Made by a program: the position numbers and the translations under genes
Notes under the pieces: model-generated
Told to the model about the DNA's origin: nothing
Database searches by the model: none
What the model saw: the letters and a program-made list of their open reading frames with translations, nothing else
Source of the DNA: Candidatus Woesebacteria bacterium
Lineage (GTDB): Bacteria; Patescibacteriota; Microgenomatia; UBA1406; HO2-37-13b
NCBI GenBank assembly: GCA_018062135.1
Contig: JAGOSW010000004.1
Span: 9,025-41,198, forward strand
DNA: 32,174 bases
Direction of reading: 5' to 3'
In this document: piece by piece, positions 15,425-22,876 of the stretch
How positions within the stretch are numbered: the stretch's first letter is position 1
Layout: every line of letters begins with the position of its first letter

Positions 15425-16321
15425 TTACATGCTGCGTAGTATACGCACTCGTTCTTCCATTGGAGGGTGCGTACTAAATAGATTCATAAGAAAATCACGG
15501 GTTTTTGACGTTCCAAAGGGATTTCCGATAAAAAGATGTGCTGTTGCATGAGATGCAGTATGAAGCTTGTGTGGATCACCTGCAATTTTTTCCAACGCAT
15601 CTGCGAGCGCGTCGGGATTTCGTGTCAATAATGCGCCCGACGCATCTGCTAAAAATTCGCGTCTGCGAGAAACTGCCATTTGAATAAGCGATGCCATAAG
15701 CGGCAAAATTATTAGAAAAGCAATAAAGACTATTCCTCCAAAAACATTGCCTTTTCTATTATCATCATCGCCGTGACCCCATATCATGCTACGCATAACA
15801 AAATCTGAAACAAAAACTAATGTGCCAACAAGCACACCAACCATACTCATCACCAAAATGTCATAGTTTTTTACATGCGATAATTCATGGCCTATGACTC
15901 CTTCAATCTCAGTGCGATCCAAACGTTTTAAAAGACCAGTAGTCGCCGCTACGGCTGCATGTTTTGGATCGCGGCCTGTTGCAAAGGCATTAACAGCATC
16001 GTCTTGCATTACGTAGAGTTTTGGCATAGGCATTCCTGCGGCAATAGCAAGATTCTCGGTGACAGTATAAAAATCGAAGTACTCTTCTTTACTTGCTGGC
16101 TTTGCCCCGGTCATTGTAAGAACAATTTTATCGGAGTAAAAATAACTGCCAAAACTTGAAACCAAAGAAAAGATAATACCAATGGTAAAATACATTTCTG
16201 GATTTCCCATATACTTACCAACCCCATAGAAGGCTACAGAAAGCAACCCTATAAAAATAGCAATAATAAGATACGTCTTCAGCTTATTGCTGTTTATTTG
16301 CGAATACACATTCATAGTCAA
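15425..16321 (-). CDS. htpX: HtpX-like membrane zinc metalloprotease
   Basis: M48 protease of membrane quality control, active site in the cytoplasm. 298 aa. Two N-terminal membrane helices (residues ~15-33 and ~38-56) precede the zinc motif HELSH in 'IEGVIGHELSHVKNYD', two further helices follow (~155-175, ~195-215), and the third ligand lies in 'RRREFLADASGALLTRN'. The C-terminal 'STHPPMEERVRIL' is typical. AGGA lies before the ATG. It follows lemA by 8 nt, a common lemA-htpX pair. Confidence 0.95.
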   Translation of the reverse strand: MTMNVYSQINSNKLKTYLIIAIFIGLLSVAFYGVGKYMGNPEMYFTIGIIFSLVSSFGSYFYSDKIVLTMTGAKPASKEEYFDFYTVTENLAIAAGMPMPKLYVMQDDAVNAFATGRDPKHAAVAATTGLLKRLDRTEIEGVIGHELSHVKNYDILVMSMVGVLVGTLVFVSDFVMRSMIWGHGDDDNRKGNVFGGIVFIAFLIILPLMASLIQMAVSRRREFLADASGALLTRNPDALADALEKIAGDPHKLHTASHATAHLFIGNPFGTSKTRDFLMNLFSTHPPMEERVRILRSM

Positions 16322-16329
16322 TCCTTTCT

Positions 16330-16881
16330 TTAAAACTGAACTTTTACATTCGCACGCTCTTCTGGCTGTGCTTCAAAAAATTGCTCTTCTCCGAAACTGA
16401 ATACTCGAGCAACAAGATTTGAAGGGAATGTCATTAGGCGCGTGTTGTATTGTAAAACGTTACTGTTATAGAATTGTCGTGAATATGCGATTTTGTCCTC
16501 TGTGTCTTCAAGCTGACGCTGTAAATCTGCAAAATTCGTATTTGCCTTAAGGTCTGGGTAGGCCTCTGCAATAGCGAATAAGGATTTAAGTGTATCTGAA
16601 AGCATATTGTTTGCTTCAGCTTTTTCTTCCATTGATTTTGCTCCCATAAGCGCCGATCGTGCTTTGGTCACATTCTCAAATACACCTTTTTCGTGTTTTG
16701 CGTAGCCTTTTACCGTTTCAATCAAATTAGGAATTAAGTCTATACGTCGCTTAAGTTGAACATCAATACCAGACAATGCTTCTTTTATGCGCATTTTCAG
16801 CGTCACAAGTGTATTGTAGGTTGTCCAAACAAAAAGAAGGATAAGTCCTACTAAACCGATAATATACCAAGTTGTTGTCAT
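16330..16881 (-). CDS. lemA: LemA family protein
   Basis: 183 aa. An N-terminal membrane helix (residues ~6-24) precedes a four-helix coiled-coil domain. Hallmarks are '[20 protein letters not shown]', shortened, '[20 protein letters not shown]' and '[14 protein letters not shown]'. LemA proteins are widespread and often sit next to htpX as here, but their molecular role is not established. GGGAGGTGA (about 16889-16897) ends 7-8 nt before the ATG, a strong ribosome binding site, so this gene is not of the leaderless type. Confidence 0.94.
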   Translation of the reverse strand: MTTTWYIIGLVGLILLFVWTTYNTLVTLKMRIKEALSGIDVQLKRRIDLIPNLIETVKGYAKHEKGVFENVTKARSALMGAKSMEEKAEANNMLSDTLKSLFAIAEAYPDLKANTNFADLQRQLEDTEDKIAYSRQFYNSNVLQYNTRLMTFPSNLVARVFSFGEEQFFEAQPEERANVKVQF

Positions 16882-16916
16882 AAATAATTCACCTCCCTTA
16901 ACTATATTTTACCATG

Positions 16917-18695
16917 TTATCGACCAACCCACGAGCTGATAAAGGTAGAATTTTGTGCGTTAATAACATCCTTTTTTTCCGCCCAGCCTCTCCTTGCAAC
17001 AGAGACACCAAATATCATATTTGTCATTTGATCATTATGATGCGCATCTGTGTCTATAACTATTTTGCAGCCAAATGATATTGCACGGCGTACCATTGCA
17101 TCAGGTAAATCCAACCTATCAGGATATGCGTTAACTTCTAGTGCAATATCTTTTTTTGCAACTTCTTTAAAAATCGAATCCCAGTCAGCGTCAATCTCTT
17201 CGCGCTTATTTATTAAACGCGCCGTAGGATGGGCAAATATTTTGACTTTTGGAAAAGTCAGGGCCTTCAGGATTCGTTTTGTCATCGTCGCTCTATCCTG
17301 TGTAAATGCACTGTGAATTGATACAACGACCATATCTAAATATTTAACATCTGATTCTGGAATAGCCAGGCTTCCATTTGGAAGAATATCTACTTCTAAT
17401 GAATTCAATAGCAACATTTTCGGATACTTTTTTTCAAGCAAAGTAAGGGCTTCCTTTTTCTTTTTAACAAGTTCTACGATTTCTTCTTCTGAATGCTTAC
17501 TAACTGATGGATTATGTTCGGAAAAACCTAAATATGAATACTTTAACTCTTGTGCTAGTGCAATCATCTCTTCAAAAGTATTTGCTCCTAGATCGTGAGA
17601 TGGTTCGATAGGAAATGAAGAATGAATATGAAATTCTCCCTTAATATCTTTTAGTTCAACCAAGTCTGGTAATTTTTTATCAGCAGCACGTCGTACTTCG
17701 TCAGTGCCCTCACGTAGTTCGGGTACGATATAAGGAAGTTTTAGATAGGCATAAAAGTCTTCTTCGTTTTCTATCGAAACTGTTTCTCCCGTCTTAACAT
17801 TCTTGATGCCAAACTCATTAAGTGAGAGCCCTTTCTTTAATGCAAACTCCCTGAGTTTAATATTGTGACCCTTACTACCTGTAAAGTACTGTAGCATAGC
17901 TCCGTATCGTTCCCTATCAACAATCCTCAGATCAATTCTCTTGCCATTTTTAGTAATTATCGCCGCCTTATTTACTCCATGTGCTTCGATGGTTTGTGTT
18001 TGTGGATAACTTACAAAATGTGCGAGAATTTTCTCGTACGTATCTTCTTTTGCAATTACAGCTAAATCCACGTCTCCAATAGTCGCCATCATCCTTCTGA
18101 GAGAACCCAGCGCTTCAATTTGCTCTACATCATCCTGCTTCATCATGTAGCTAATAATGTCCTGTGCTAAAGAAAATGCTTCTGGCAGAGCCATGCGCTC
18201 TTCTTTATCTTGACGGCCCAAATGCACATTTATCGCTTTTACTATGTCTGCTTCAGATTTCTCTCCAAACCCTTCTAATACCGAAATTTTATGCGCAGCA
18301 GCTAGCTTTTTTACATCTTCGAAAACAGTTTTAATATCGGTCAGATTAAATTCTTTCGCTATGCGAAATGCTTTCTTTGGTCCTATTCCAGGAGCACGCA
18401 TTAATTCATATACCGGTGCAGGGATGCTTTGAAGTTGTTCATCGAGATACGATCCTTCACGCTTAGTAAAATATTCATTCAAATGCTGGCTTATGGTAGG
18501 GCCTATTCCGGCAGTTTCTGCAATTCCCTTAACACCATTGTTCTCCCAGATATCGTACACTTCTTGATTCAAGAGCTCAACGGTATCAGCGGCCTTTTCA
18601 TAGGCAATAATGCGAAAGCGATTTGCTCCTGTTAATAAGTATGCTGCTGCAACAGAACGAAGTAAATGCGCGAGATCTTTATTGGTTATGTGCAT
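16917..18695 (-). CDS. polX: PolX: family X DNA polymerase with PHP exonuclease domain
   Basis: Gap-filling repair polymerase with 3'-5' exonuclease/phosphatase PHP domain. 592 aa, normal for bacterial PolX. The N-terminal 8-kDa-like and HhH region includes 'PGIGPKKAFRIAKEF'. The nucleotidyltransferase motif is 'GSLRRMMATIGDVDLAVI', with a third carboxylate in 'KRIDLRIVD' and the helix 'FTGSKGHN'. The PHP domain begins near residue 350 at 'GEFHIHSSF' and ends near 'IVIDTDAHHNDQM'. The ATG follows TATAAT by 6 nt with no ribosome binding site. It lies 35 nt before lemA. Confidence 0.95.
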   Translation of the reverse strand: MHITNKDLAHLLRSVAAAYLLTGANRFRIIAYEKAADTVELLNQEVYDIWENNGVKGIAETAGIGPTISQHLNEYFTKREGSYLDEQLQSIPAPVYELMRAPGIGPKKAFRIAKEFNLTDIKTVFEDVKKLAAAHKISVLEGFGEKSEADIVKAINVHLGRQDKEERMALPEAFSLAQDIISYMMKQDDVEQIEALGSLRRMMATIGDVDLAVIAKEDTYEKILAHFVSYPQTQTIEAHGVNKAAIITKNGKRIDLRIVDRERYGAMLQYFTGSKGHNIKLREFALKKGLSLNEFGIKNVKTGETVSIENEEDFYAYLKLPYIVPELREGTDEVRRAADKKLPDLVELKDIKGEFHIHSSFPIEPSHDLGANTFEEMIALAQELKYSYLGFSEHNPSVSKHSEEEIVELVKKKKEALTLLEKKYPKMLLLNSLEVDILPNGSLAIPESDVKYLDMVVVSIHSAFTQDRATMTKRILKALTFPKVKIFAHPTARLINKREEIDADWDSIFKEVAKKDIALEVNAYPDRLDLPDAMVRRAISFGCKIVIDTDAHHNDQMTNMIFGVSVARRGWAEKKDVINAQNSTFISSWVGR

Positions 18696-18701
18696 GATTG
18701 T

Positions 18702-18707
18702 ATTATA
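18702..18707 (-). promoter_or_regulatory. -10 box of leaderless polX
   Basis: Minus strand GG-TATAAT, 6 nt, then the polX ATG. It is divergent from the plus-strand promoter at 18721-18748. Confidence 0.6.
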
Positions 18708-18720
18708 CCTTCATCTTGGA

Positions 18721-18748
18721 TTGAAATAATCTATAAAAAAGGTACAAT
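18721..18748 (+). promoter_or_regulatory. Promoter of the GIY-YIG / tRNA-Asp unit
   Basis: TTGAAA (18721-18726), 16-nt spacer, TACAAT (18743-18748). Transcription would run through the tRNA-like leader, the GIY-YIG gene, tRNA-Asp and the second tRNA-like copy. Confidence 0.6.
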
Positions 18749-18767
18749 ATGGGTTGCACTAGTAGCT

Positions 18768-18842
18768 TTCCGATGTTAGCTATACTAAATCGGAATCTAC
18801 GACAGTGGTTAGAGCGGTCCGACATCACGTCGGACAGGTCGC
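18768..18842 (+). repeat. tRNA-Asp-like element, copy 1
   Basis: A 7-bp hairpin (TTCCGAT 18768-18774 with ATCGGAA 18789-18795) leads into a 40-nt core (18803-18842). The core matches the tRNA-Asp D-arm (CAGTGGTTAGAGCG) and the sequence after the anticodon stem (AGGTCGC). The anticodon stem is replaced by GTCCGAC/GTCGGAC around a 5-nt loop ATCAC. The core is 36/40 identical to copy 2 at 19206-19245. There is no tRNA-like acceptor 3' half, so it is not a working tRNA. It ends 6 nt before the GIY-YIG ATG and so forms that gene's leader. Confidence 0.65.
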
Positions 18843-18848
18843 AGAAAT

Positions 18849-19112
18849 ATGCCTTGCGTTTACATTATCAAATCCGATAAAAACAATAGGTGTTATATTG
18901 GCTCAACAACCGATATTATAAGGAGATTAGACGAGCACAATATTGGAAAAACACCTTCTACTAGATATCTTGGGCCTTGGAAAATTGTGTTTACGCAGGA
19001 ATTTGACTTGCTTTCCGATGCAAGAAGGATGGAAAGAAAGCTAAAAAGCTTCAAAAGTAGGAAAATTATTGATAGAATAGTCACTACAGGAATATTAAAC
19101 CTAAAAGTTTGA
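18849..19112 (+). CDS. Small GIY-YIG domain nuclease
   Basis: 87 aa, a single GIY-YIG domain. 'CVYIIKSDKNNRCYIGSTTD' gives the two signature strands (Val-Tyr-Ile and Tyr-Ile-Gly). 'IIRRLDEHN' carries the catalytic Arg and the UPF0213/YhbQ-type Arg-x-x-x-His motif, and Glu in 'ARRMERKLK' is the metal ligand. Such stand-alone domains occur both as homing-type nucleases and as housekeeping YhbQ-like proteins; the sequence alone does not decide. Context: it sits between a tRNA-Asp-like repeat (ends 6 nt upstream) and the real tRNA-Asp (starts 5 nt downstream). No good ribosome binding site precedes the ATG; AGGTCGC of the tRNA-like core is the only purine-rich stretch. Confidence 0.88.
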   Translation: MPCVYIIKSDKNNRCYIGSTTDIIRRLDEHNIGKTPSTRYLGPWKIVFTQEFDLLSDARRMERKLKSFKSRKIIDRIVTTGILNLKV

Positions 19113-19117
19113 GTATT

Positions 19118-19190
19118 GGGATTGTAGCTCAGTGGTTAGAGCGCTGCCCTGTCAAGGCAGAGGTCGCCGGTTCGAGCCCGGTCAGTCCCG
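19118..19190 (+). tRNA. tRNA-Asp (GTC)
   Basis: Full cloverleaf: acceptor GGGATTG with CAGTCCC (one G-U), D-arm GCTC...GAGC, anticodon stem CTGCC/GGCAG with loop CTGTCAA, T-loop TTCGAGC and discriminator G73 as expected for Asp. CCA is not encoded. It lies 5 nt after the GIY-YIG gene and shares its transcript. Confidence 0.93.
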
Positions 19191-19200
19191 CCCATCTCAG

Positions 19201-19277
19201 TTATTCAGTGGCTAGAACGGTCCGACGTCATGTCGGACAGGTCGCTCCGATGATTCGAATATCGGAGTCAGTCCCGC
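19201..19277 (+). repeat. tRNA-Asp-like element, copy 2
   Basis: The D-arm-like core (19206-19245) is 36/40 identical to copy 1. GTCCGAC/GTCGGAC closes a loop GTCAT. A T-arm-like hairpin CTCCGAT/ATCGGAG (19245-19251, 19261-19267) has loop GATTCGAAT, and the 3' end GTCAGTCCCGC is the same as in the adjacent tRNA-Asp. The matching 5' acceptor strand is absent, and the loop lacks U33 in the right place, so decoding is unlikely. It looks like a diverged tRNA-Asp copy. It ends 4 nt before the stop of the convergent metallopeptidase gene. Confidence 0.65.
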
Positions 19278-19280
19278 ATT

Positions 19281-21344
19281 TTAAAGTGTAACGCCATACC
19301 ATTTTACGATAATCGTGTAATCTATGGCGTTTGTTGACCCGTCTCCATTTATATCTGCTCCTGGAGTTCCATACGCATCAATGAGAGTAGCCAGATCAAT
19401 CGTTGTGATTGCACCATCGCCGTCAAAATCAGCTTTTTGAAGCTCGCTTTTTTCCACTGCTGGAGCCCCACAATCAACCGCACAGCTATTTGAATTTTCA
19501 CCTATCGCCGCATCACAAACGGCATTTCCACAAAGATTTTGATTATTATCTACAATTCGCAAATCATAAGCTTCTAAAGGAATATCTAGAACCGCATCTC
19601 CAACTTCGTTGGTAACCTGAATGCTCTTCCCATTTTCAAAATAGGGTAAATACAACTCTATCTCACTTTGTAATCCATGACTTCTTTGCCCATCTTCTAA
19701 GTAAATTATTTCTTTGTCCTCTTTTCTTTGAAAAAGAATGTTACCTTGAGCATCAAGAATCGAGAACGTATAGTATGTATCACTTAAGAGATCAGTTGTA
19801 GTTATCGGATAGGATGCTGTATTCTCAACCGAGTCAAGCGTCAGAACATTCACTGCATTTTGCTTTAAAACTACGCGGGTGCTTGTATGATATGTGGGGA
19901 TATTTATATCTGAAAATGAGCGAACTCCAGCCAATGCCAATCTATTCCTCCACTCATTTAGTTGCATTGTGTTCCATACAGCTCCAGTTCCCATTCTGTA
20001 GTTCGCCGCGTTCATTAAACTAAATTGATCGATTGGTCTATACCAATCTCTATGCGAACATCCTTTAAAACATCCAAGTTCTGGATTGTTTTCAGCATTC
20101 CACTTTTTACATGTGGGGTCTGTTGAAGGAGCGCAATTAACTCTATCTGTTAATGGTTGTTGTCCATCTGGCCAAAAGAATTGATCATCATACACGTACT
20201 CATCATACAGGCGCGCAACTGCATGCCCCATCTCATGCGATGTTGAAATAGTTACACGTGGTACCGGGACAATCGCGACACCAGCTCCAGCCTGTGCAAA
20301 CTTATCAAAGCTGTTATTCCAAATAAATACGACTGTTGAGGGATCGCCTCCGCAGTCAGACCTAGGTGTAGCAGCCCCAGTACAAGATAGGCTTGTCCAT
20401 GTATGACCCTCCTCTTCGTCAGTCACAGGCTGACATTTATAATCTGCTTTTACATTGGTATGCATAAGAAAAGTAAGTTTCGATTCAATATCTTTGAGTC
20501 CTGAGCTACGAATGTTAGCAACTGCCGCTTTTGCTTGAGTTTCAAAATCTGCTAAGTTAGCAAAATCATCAGGAATAAAGATTATCTTATATGCTCCATT
20601 TCCACCAAGTTTTTTACATTTATCTCCTGGAAGTGGTGCTGAAGGTGGAGGAATTGGGCTTGCACCAGGACACGTAACTTGCTTTGCCGGGGTACATTGA
20701 GGCGTATAGCGACAATTCGTATTAAATCCACAGGTACTTGCACCAACTGGACAAGTTCCTTCAAAACATTTAGTTGCACCGCCCTGAACTTCACTATACA
20801 CACACTTCTGTCCGCAGCTTGGTCCCGAAGTCGGCCTTGGTAATCTGACAGTTGGACTAGGTCGAACTGTCGTAGGCCTTGGTGGCATAGCTGTGGGTCT
20901 TGACACAACATTTGTTGGACTTGGTATTGGAGGAGCTATAGGTTCTGTTCTTTTACCTTCTGGGTAATAACAAAGAATATTACTAATGTCTTGCACTATA
21001 TTTGCCCTTCCTCCTTGATCTTTACACCATTGTTCAGTTGATTGGTCGTCGTATATGCCGTTTGCGAAATTTTCTAAAATAACAACACCACTTTTATTTG
21101 TAGTACCATTTTGCACTTCAAACTCTTTATTTACGCAACCTGACCATTCTTTAAACCCTCTTTCCTCGATATCTTCCAGTTCCAAAGTATACTTTCCGGT
21201 TGGCAGATTAGAAAAAGTGACATATCCGCTTCTTTTTTCTGCATTTGCTTCGTAGGTTTTCCCTTGTGGACAATCACCCGACATGCATGTAGCGATAACA
21301 GTGAAATTGTAAAGATACAAAGGCCTTAATTGACCAGAAGTCAT
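19281..21344 (-). CDS. M64-like secreted metallopeptidase with dockerin-like tail (main part of a frameshifted gene)
   Basis: 687 aa from the first ATG, but the frame is open upstream to at least 21410 and fits as the continuation of the gene at 21374-21952. In order: a Cys-containing beta-rich domain (residues ~1-130), a Pro/Thr-rich linker (~134-175), a Cys-rich segment (~176-245), and a metallopeptidase domain (~250-480). The zinc motif HEMGHAVARLYDEY at 370-383 has the HExGH...LxDEY form of IgA peptidase M64. Then come 'FSLMNAANYRMG' (possible Met-turn), beta-rich domains, and a dockerin-like pair of calcium loops ('DFDGDGAITTIDLATLI' and 'DINGDGSTNAIDYTIIV', residues ~638-687). It is probably exported and cell-surface attached or released; the substrate is unknown. 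It converges with tRNA-Asp. Confidence 0.82.
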   Translation of the reverse strand: MTSGQLRPLYLYNFTVIATCMSGDCPQGKTYEANAEKRSGYVTFSNLPTGKYTLELEDIEERGFKEWSGCVNKEFEVQNGTTNKSGVVILENFANGIYDDQSTEQWCKDQGGRANIVQDISNILCYYPEGKRTEPIAPPIPSPTNVVSRPTAMPPRPTTVRPSPTVRLPRPTSGPSCGQKCVYSEVQGGATKCFEGTCPVGASTCGFNTNCRYTPQCTPAKQVTCPGASPIPPPSAPLPGDKCKKLGGNGAYKIIFIPDDFANLADFETQAKAAVANIRSSGLKDIESKLTFLMHTNVKADYKCQPVTDEEEGHTWTSLSCTGAATPRSDCGGDPSTVVFIWNNSFDKFAQAGAGVAIVPVPRVTISTSHEMGHAVARLYDEYVYDDQFFWPDGQQPLTDRVNCAPSTDPTCKKWNAENNPELGCFKGCSHRDWYRPIDQFSLMNAANYRMGTGAVWNTMQLNEWRNRLALAGVRSFSDINIPTYHTSTRVVLKQNAVNVLTLDSVENTASYPITTTDLLSDTYYTFSILDAQGNILFQRKEDKEIIYLEDGQRSHGLQSEIELYLPYFENGKSIQVTNEVGDAVLDIPLEAYDLRIVDNNQNLCGNAVCDAAIGENSNSCAVDCGAPAVEKSELQKADFDGDGAITTIDLATLIDAYGTPGADINGDGSTNAIDYTIIVKWYGVTL

Positions 21345-21373
21345 TCGCTCGCATGATGCGGGTTCTCTACTTG

Positions 21374-21952
21374 CTATGTGTGCATCATTAAAATACTTAA
21401 GTTTCTGGGGTAATTCAGCGCAGTAACTTGAACTTCCAGATTGCCCTGACCTGCCACATGTGGCTTTTTAACTTGTACTCCATAGGTCACGATACCATTC
21501 TTTGTAAGTTCAATGTTTTTTCGGATAAGCGGATTTTCAGTTGCCGTCGAAAGTGCACAAATTCTATCGGGTGTACTATCACAAAAAGGCTTTACAACAG
21601 TGTATCCAGGAGGTAAAGAAATCGTCACCGTTGCAAGCGTATTACGAATATCTTCCTGCATGCTACTAGTTTCCCACGTTAAACGAGCAAGATTTTGATT
21701 GGAATCTTTTATGTTTCCAAGATTTTTTGTCGTCGTAAAATTATTGGTCCATTTCATTCCTTCGACCCAAGGTAAAACCACACCATTTTCATCACGAATT
21801 TCCAAGACTGCTTTATACGGAAATGAATCTGCAGAGGAAGTATTAACTGAAGTTCTGTTTACAAGCGCTGTGCCGACACCAATTCCTATTAATGATACAA
21901 ATATTCCTACAATAGAAAGTAAAAGAGATATTTCGCCTCTTTGTCGCAACAT
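21374..21952 (-). CDS. N-terminal part of the frameshifted M64-like protein (membrane anchor plus extracellular domain)
   Basis: 192 aa from the ATG at 21952. 'MLRQRGEISLLLSIVGIFVSLIGIG', cut here, is a short positive N-terminus and one membrane helix (residues ~9-30), followed by a beta-rich domain with two Cys. The ATG is preceded by TACACT with a 6-nt gap, as in the leaderless genes; a GTG at 21970 would overlap peptidase E. Near 21407-21410 the frame reads TAC CCC AGA on the minus strand. A shift back by one base (or one extra C in the CCCC run) joins it to the downstream frame, which continues 'QKLKYFNDAHIASREPASC' without a stop into the peptidase. The last residues before the TAG at 21374 are therefore probably not native. 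Assembly error, mutation or programmed shift cannot be told apart here. Confidence 0.7.
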   Translation of the reverse strand: MLRQRGEISLLLSIVGIFVSLIGIGVGTALVNRTSVNTSSADSFPYKAVLEIRDENGVVLPWVEGMKWTNNFTTTKNLGNIKDSNQNLARLTWETSSMQEDIRNTLATVTISLPPGYTVVKPFCDSTPDRICALSTATENPLIRKNIELTKNGIVTYGVQVKKPHVAGQGNLEVQVTALNYPRNLSILMMHT

Positions 21953-21958
21953 TGTAAA

Positions 21959-21964
21959 AGTGTA
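21959..21964 (-). promoter_or_regulatory. Possible -10 box of the metallopeptidase gene
   Basis: Minus strand TACACT, then TTTACA, then ATG at 21952. Same spacing as the other leaderless starts; the hexamer overlaps the region just after the peptidase E stop. Confidence 0.4.
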
Positions 21965-21969
21965 CCACA

Positions 21970-22584
21970 CTAGGCCCTTACAGCTCTAATAGTTTTTCCG
22001 TTTATAAGGATTGCTTCACCGTCATTTAGAAGATATAAGCGCTCCAGTCCATTCCATTCATTAATAATGGTCTGCCAGTAAGCCTGATATTCTTTTTTGT
22101 CGAAGTGAGGAATGATACAAAAATCTACAAATCCTAAACCTGTTAAGTCTTTCAGATCAGGTGCAATTGTTGCGTCGTCAGCATCCTTTGCGCTTTCAAT
22201 TGTTGGCGTTGCCAGAATAGCTCCTGCGCTCGTACCAGCATAAATTTTTCCCATGTTAACAAGATCTTTAATGACTTTATCAAATCCACTTTTAAGAACA
22301 TGGTCTAAAAGAAAATAGGTATTTCCACCGCTTACGAAAATAACATCATAGAGCTCAAGCTTTTCACGCAATTCCCCTTCATGTAGCCCTTCAATGTCAA
22401 GAAGATCTACTGGACAACCCAATGCTTTCAATGCGTCGATATCCGCATGCATCCAAGGAACATCGTCACCATATGGTTTTGCTGCGGTTGTAATGAAAAT
22501 AATTGAGGTATCTTCCGGTCTCTTATCGAAAAGTTCTGTTAAGAATTTGTTTGTATGACTTGAAGATCCGAGAAGTGCTTTCAT
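21970..22584 (-). CDS. pepE: Peptidase E-like serine peptidase (family S51)
   Basis: 204 aa. S51 enzymes cleave dipeptides with N-terminal Asp (PepE) or related bonds (cyanophycinase). 'VIFVSGGNTYFLL' is the family loop near residues 81-93, the nucleophile is S119 in 'AGTSAGAILA', and 'IIPHFD' carries a conserved His. The length suits PepE rather than the longer cyanophycinases. I chose the ATG at 22584: the frame runs to 22695, but the extra part is antisense to cassette E's leader and lacks family character. A TATACT box lies 6 nt before this ATG with no ribosome binding site. It is cytoplasmic by lack of a signal peptide. Confidence 0.9.
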   Translation of the reverse strand: MKALLGSSSHTNKFLTELFDKRPEDTSIIFITTAAKPYGDDVPWMHADIDALKALGCPVDLLDIEGLHEGELREKLELYDVIFVSGGNTYFLLDHVLKSGFDKVIKDLVNMGKIYAGTSAGAILATPTIESAKDADDATIAPDLKDLTGLGFVDFCIIPHFDKKEYQAYWQTIINEWNGLERLYLLNDGEAILINGKTIRAVRA

Positions 22585-22590
22585 AGTGAA

Positions 22591-22596
22591 AGTATA
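22591..22596 (-). promoter_or_regulatory. -10 box of leaderless peptidase E gene
   Basis: Minus strand GC-TATACT, then TTCACT, then the ATG at 22584. The divergent -10 box of cassette E is only 12 nt away. Confidence 0.62.
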
Positions 22597-22608
22597 GCAA
22601 ATATTGTT

Positions 22609-22614
22609 TATAAT
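22609..22614 (+). promoter_or_regulatory. -10 box of cassette E
   Basis: TATAAT (22609-22614) on the plus strand; no clear -35 hexamer. It predicts a long leader of about 95 nt before the ATG at 22717. The leader contains AGGC/GCCT pairing near 22630-22646. Confidence 0.5.
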
Positions 22615-22677
22615 GTTCTTCCCGATACAGAGGCCTAAAGCAAGCCTGGCTAATCTGTTAAGGAAACATCGATACCA

Positions 22678-22690
22678 ACCCGGGAGAGGG
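22678..22690 (+). promoter_or_regulatory. 5' leader segment complementary to the 3' hairpin of cassette E
   Basis: ACCCGGGAGAGGG is the exact reverse complement of CCCTCTCCCGGGT at 22887-22899, which includes the loop and part of the stem of the hairpin after the gene. The segment lies 14 nt upstream of the ribosome binding site AGGAGA (22704-22709). Confidence 0.6.
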
Positions 22691-22716
22691 TTCATCAGAA
22701 ACTAGGAGAAGCCCAA

Positions 22717-22863
22717 ATGGCCAAGCATAAGAAGGACGGCGTAAGAGCCGTTCAGAAACCTAAATCACCCTGCCCATGCAAGCAGGGTGTGTGGGAAGCA
22801 ATCTTCGAAAAAGGCTTCAAGGTCGTAGGCTACAAGTGTAGCCACTGCGGCAATAAAGCCTAA
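22717..22863 (+). CDS. Small Zn-ribbon-like protein, 48 aa (cassette E)
   Basis: ORF found by eye: ATG at 22717, 7 nt after AGGAGA (22704-22709), stop TAA at 22861-22863. The N-terminus is Lys/Arg-rich (~17 residues). Cys pairs 'CPCK' and 'CSHC', about 20 residues apart with aromatic and hydrophobic residues between, look like one small zinc ribbon. Such a basic, single-ribbon protein could bind nucleic acid or ribosomes, but no family is recognised. Composition is richer in G/C than the flanking genes, though less extreme than cassettes B-D. It is plus-strand, divergent from peptidase E and upstream of the LysM gene. A strong hairpin follows the stop. Confidence 0.75.
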   Translation: MAKHKKDGVRAVQKPKSPCPCKQGVWEAIFEKGFKVVGYKCSHCGNKA

Positions 22864-22876
22864 CCAACCATCGGTT

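Noticed and set aside
18803-19245. tRNA-like cores as tRNAs with a TCA anticodon (selenocysteine or UGA recoding)
   Set aside because: TCA is present in both loops, but U33 is missing, the acceptor stem cannot be formed and there is no long variable arm. The ordinary use of TGA as stop in the genes here also argues against recoding.
19109-19291. 60-aa plus-strand ORF across tRNA-Asp and tRNA-like copy 2
   Set aside because: It is a translation of tRNA sequence ('VAQWLERCPVKAEVAGSSPV' type), a well-known spurious ORF pattern.
22585-22695. Upstream extension of peptidase E to 22695
   Set aside because: It is antisense to the cassette E leader and upstream of the TATACT box. The family N-terminus begins at 22584.
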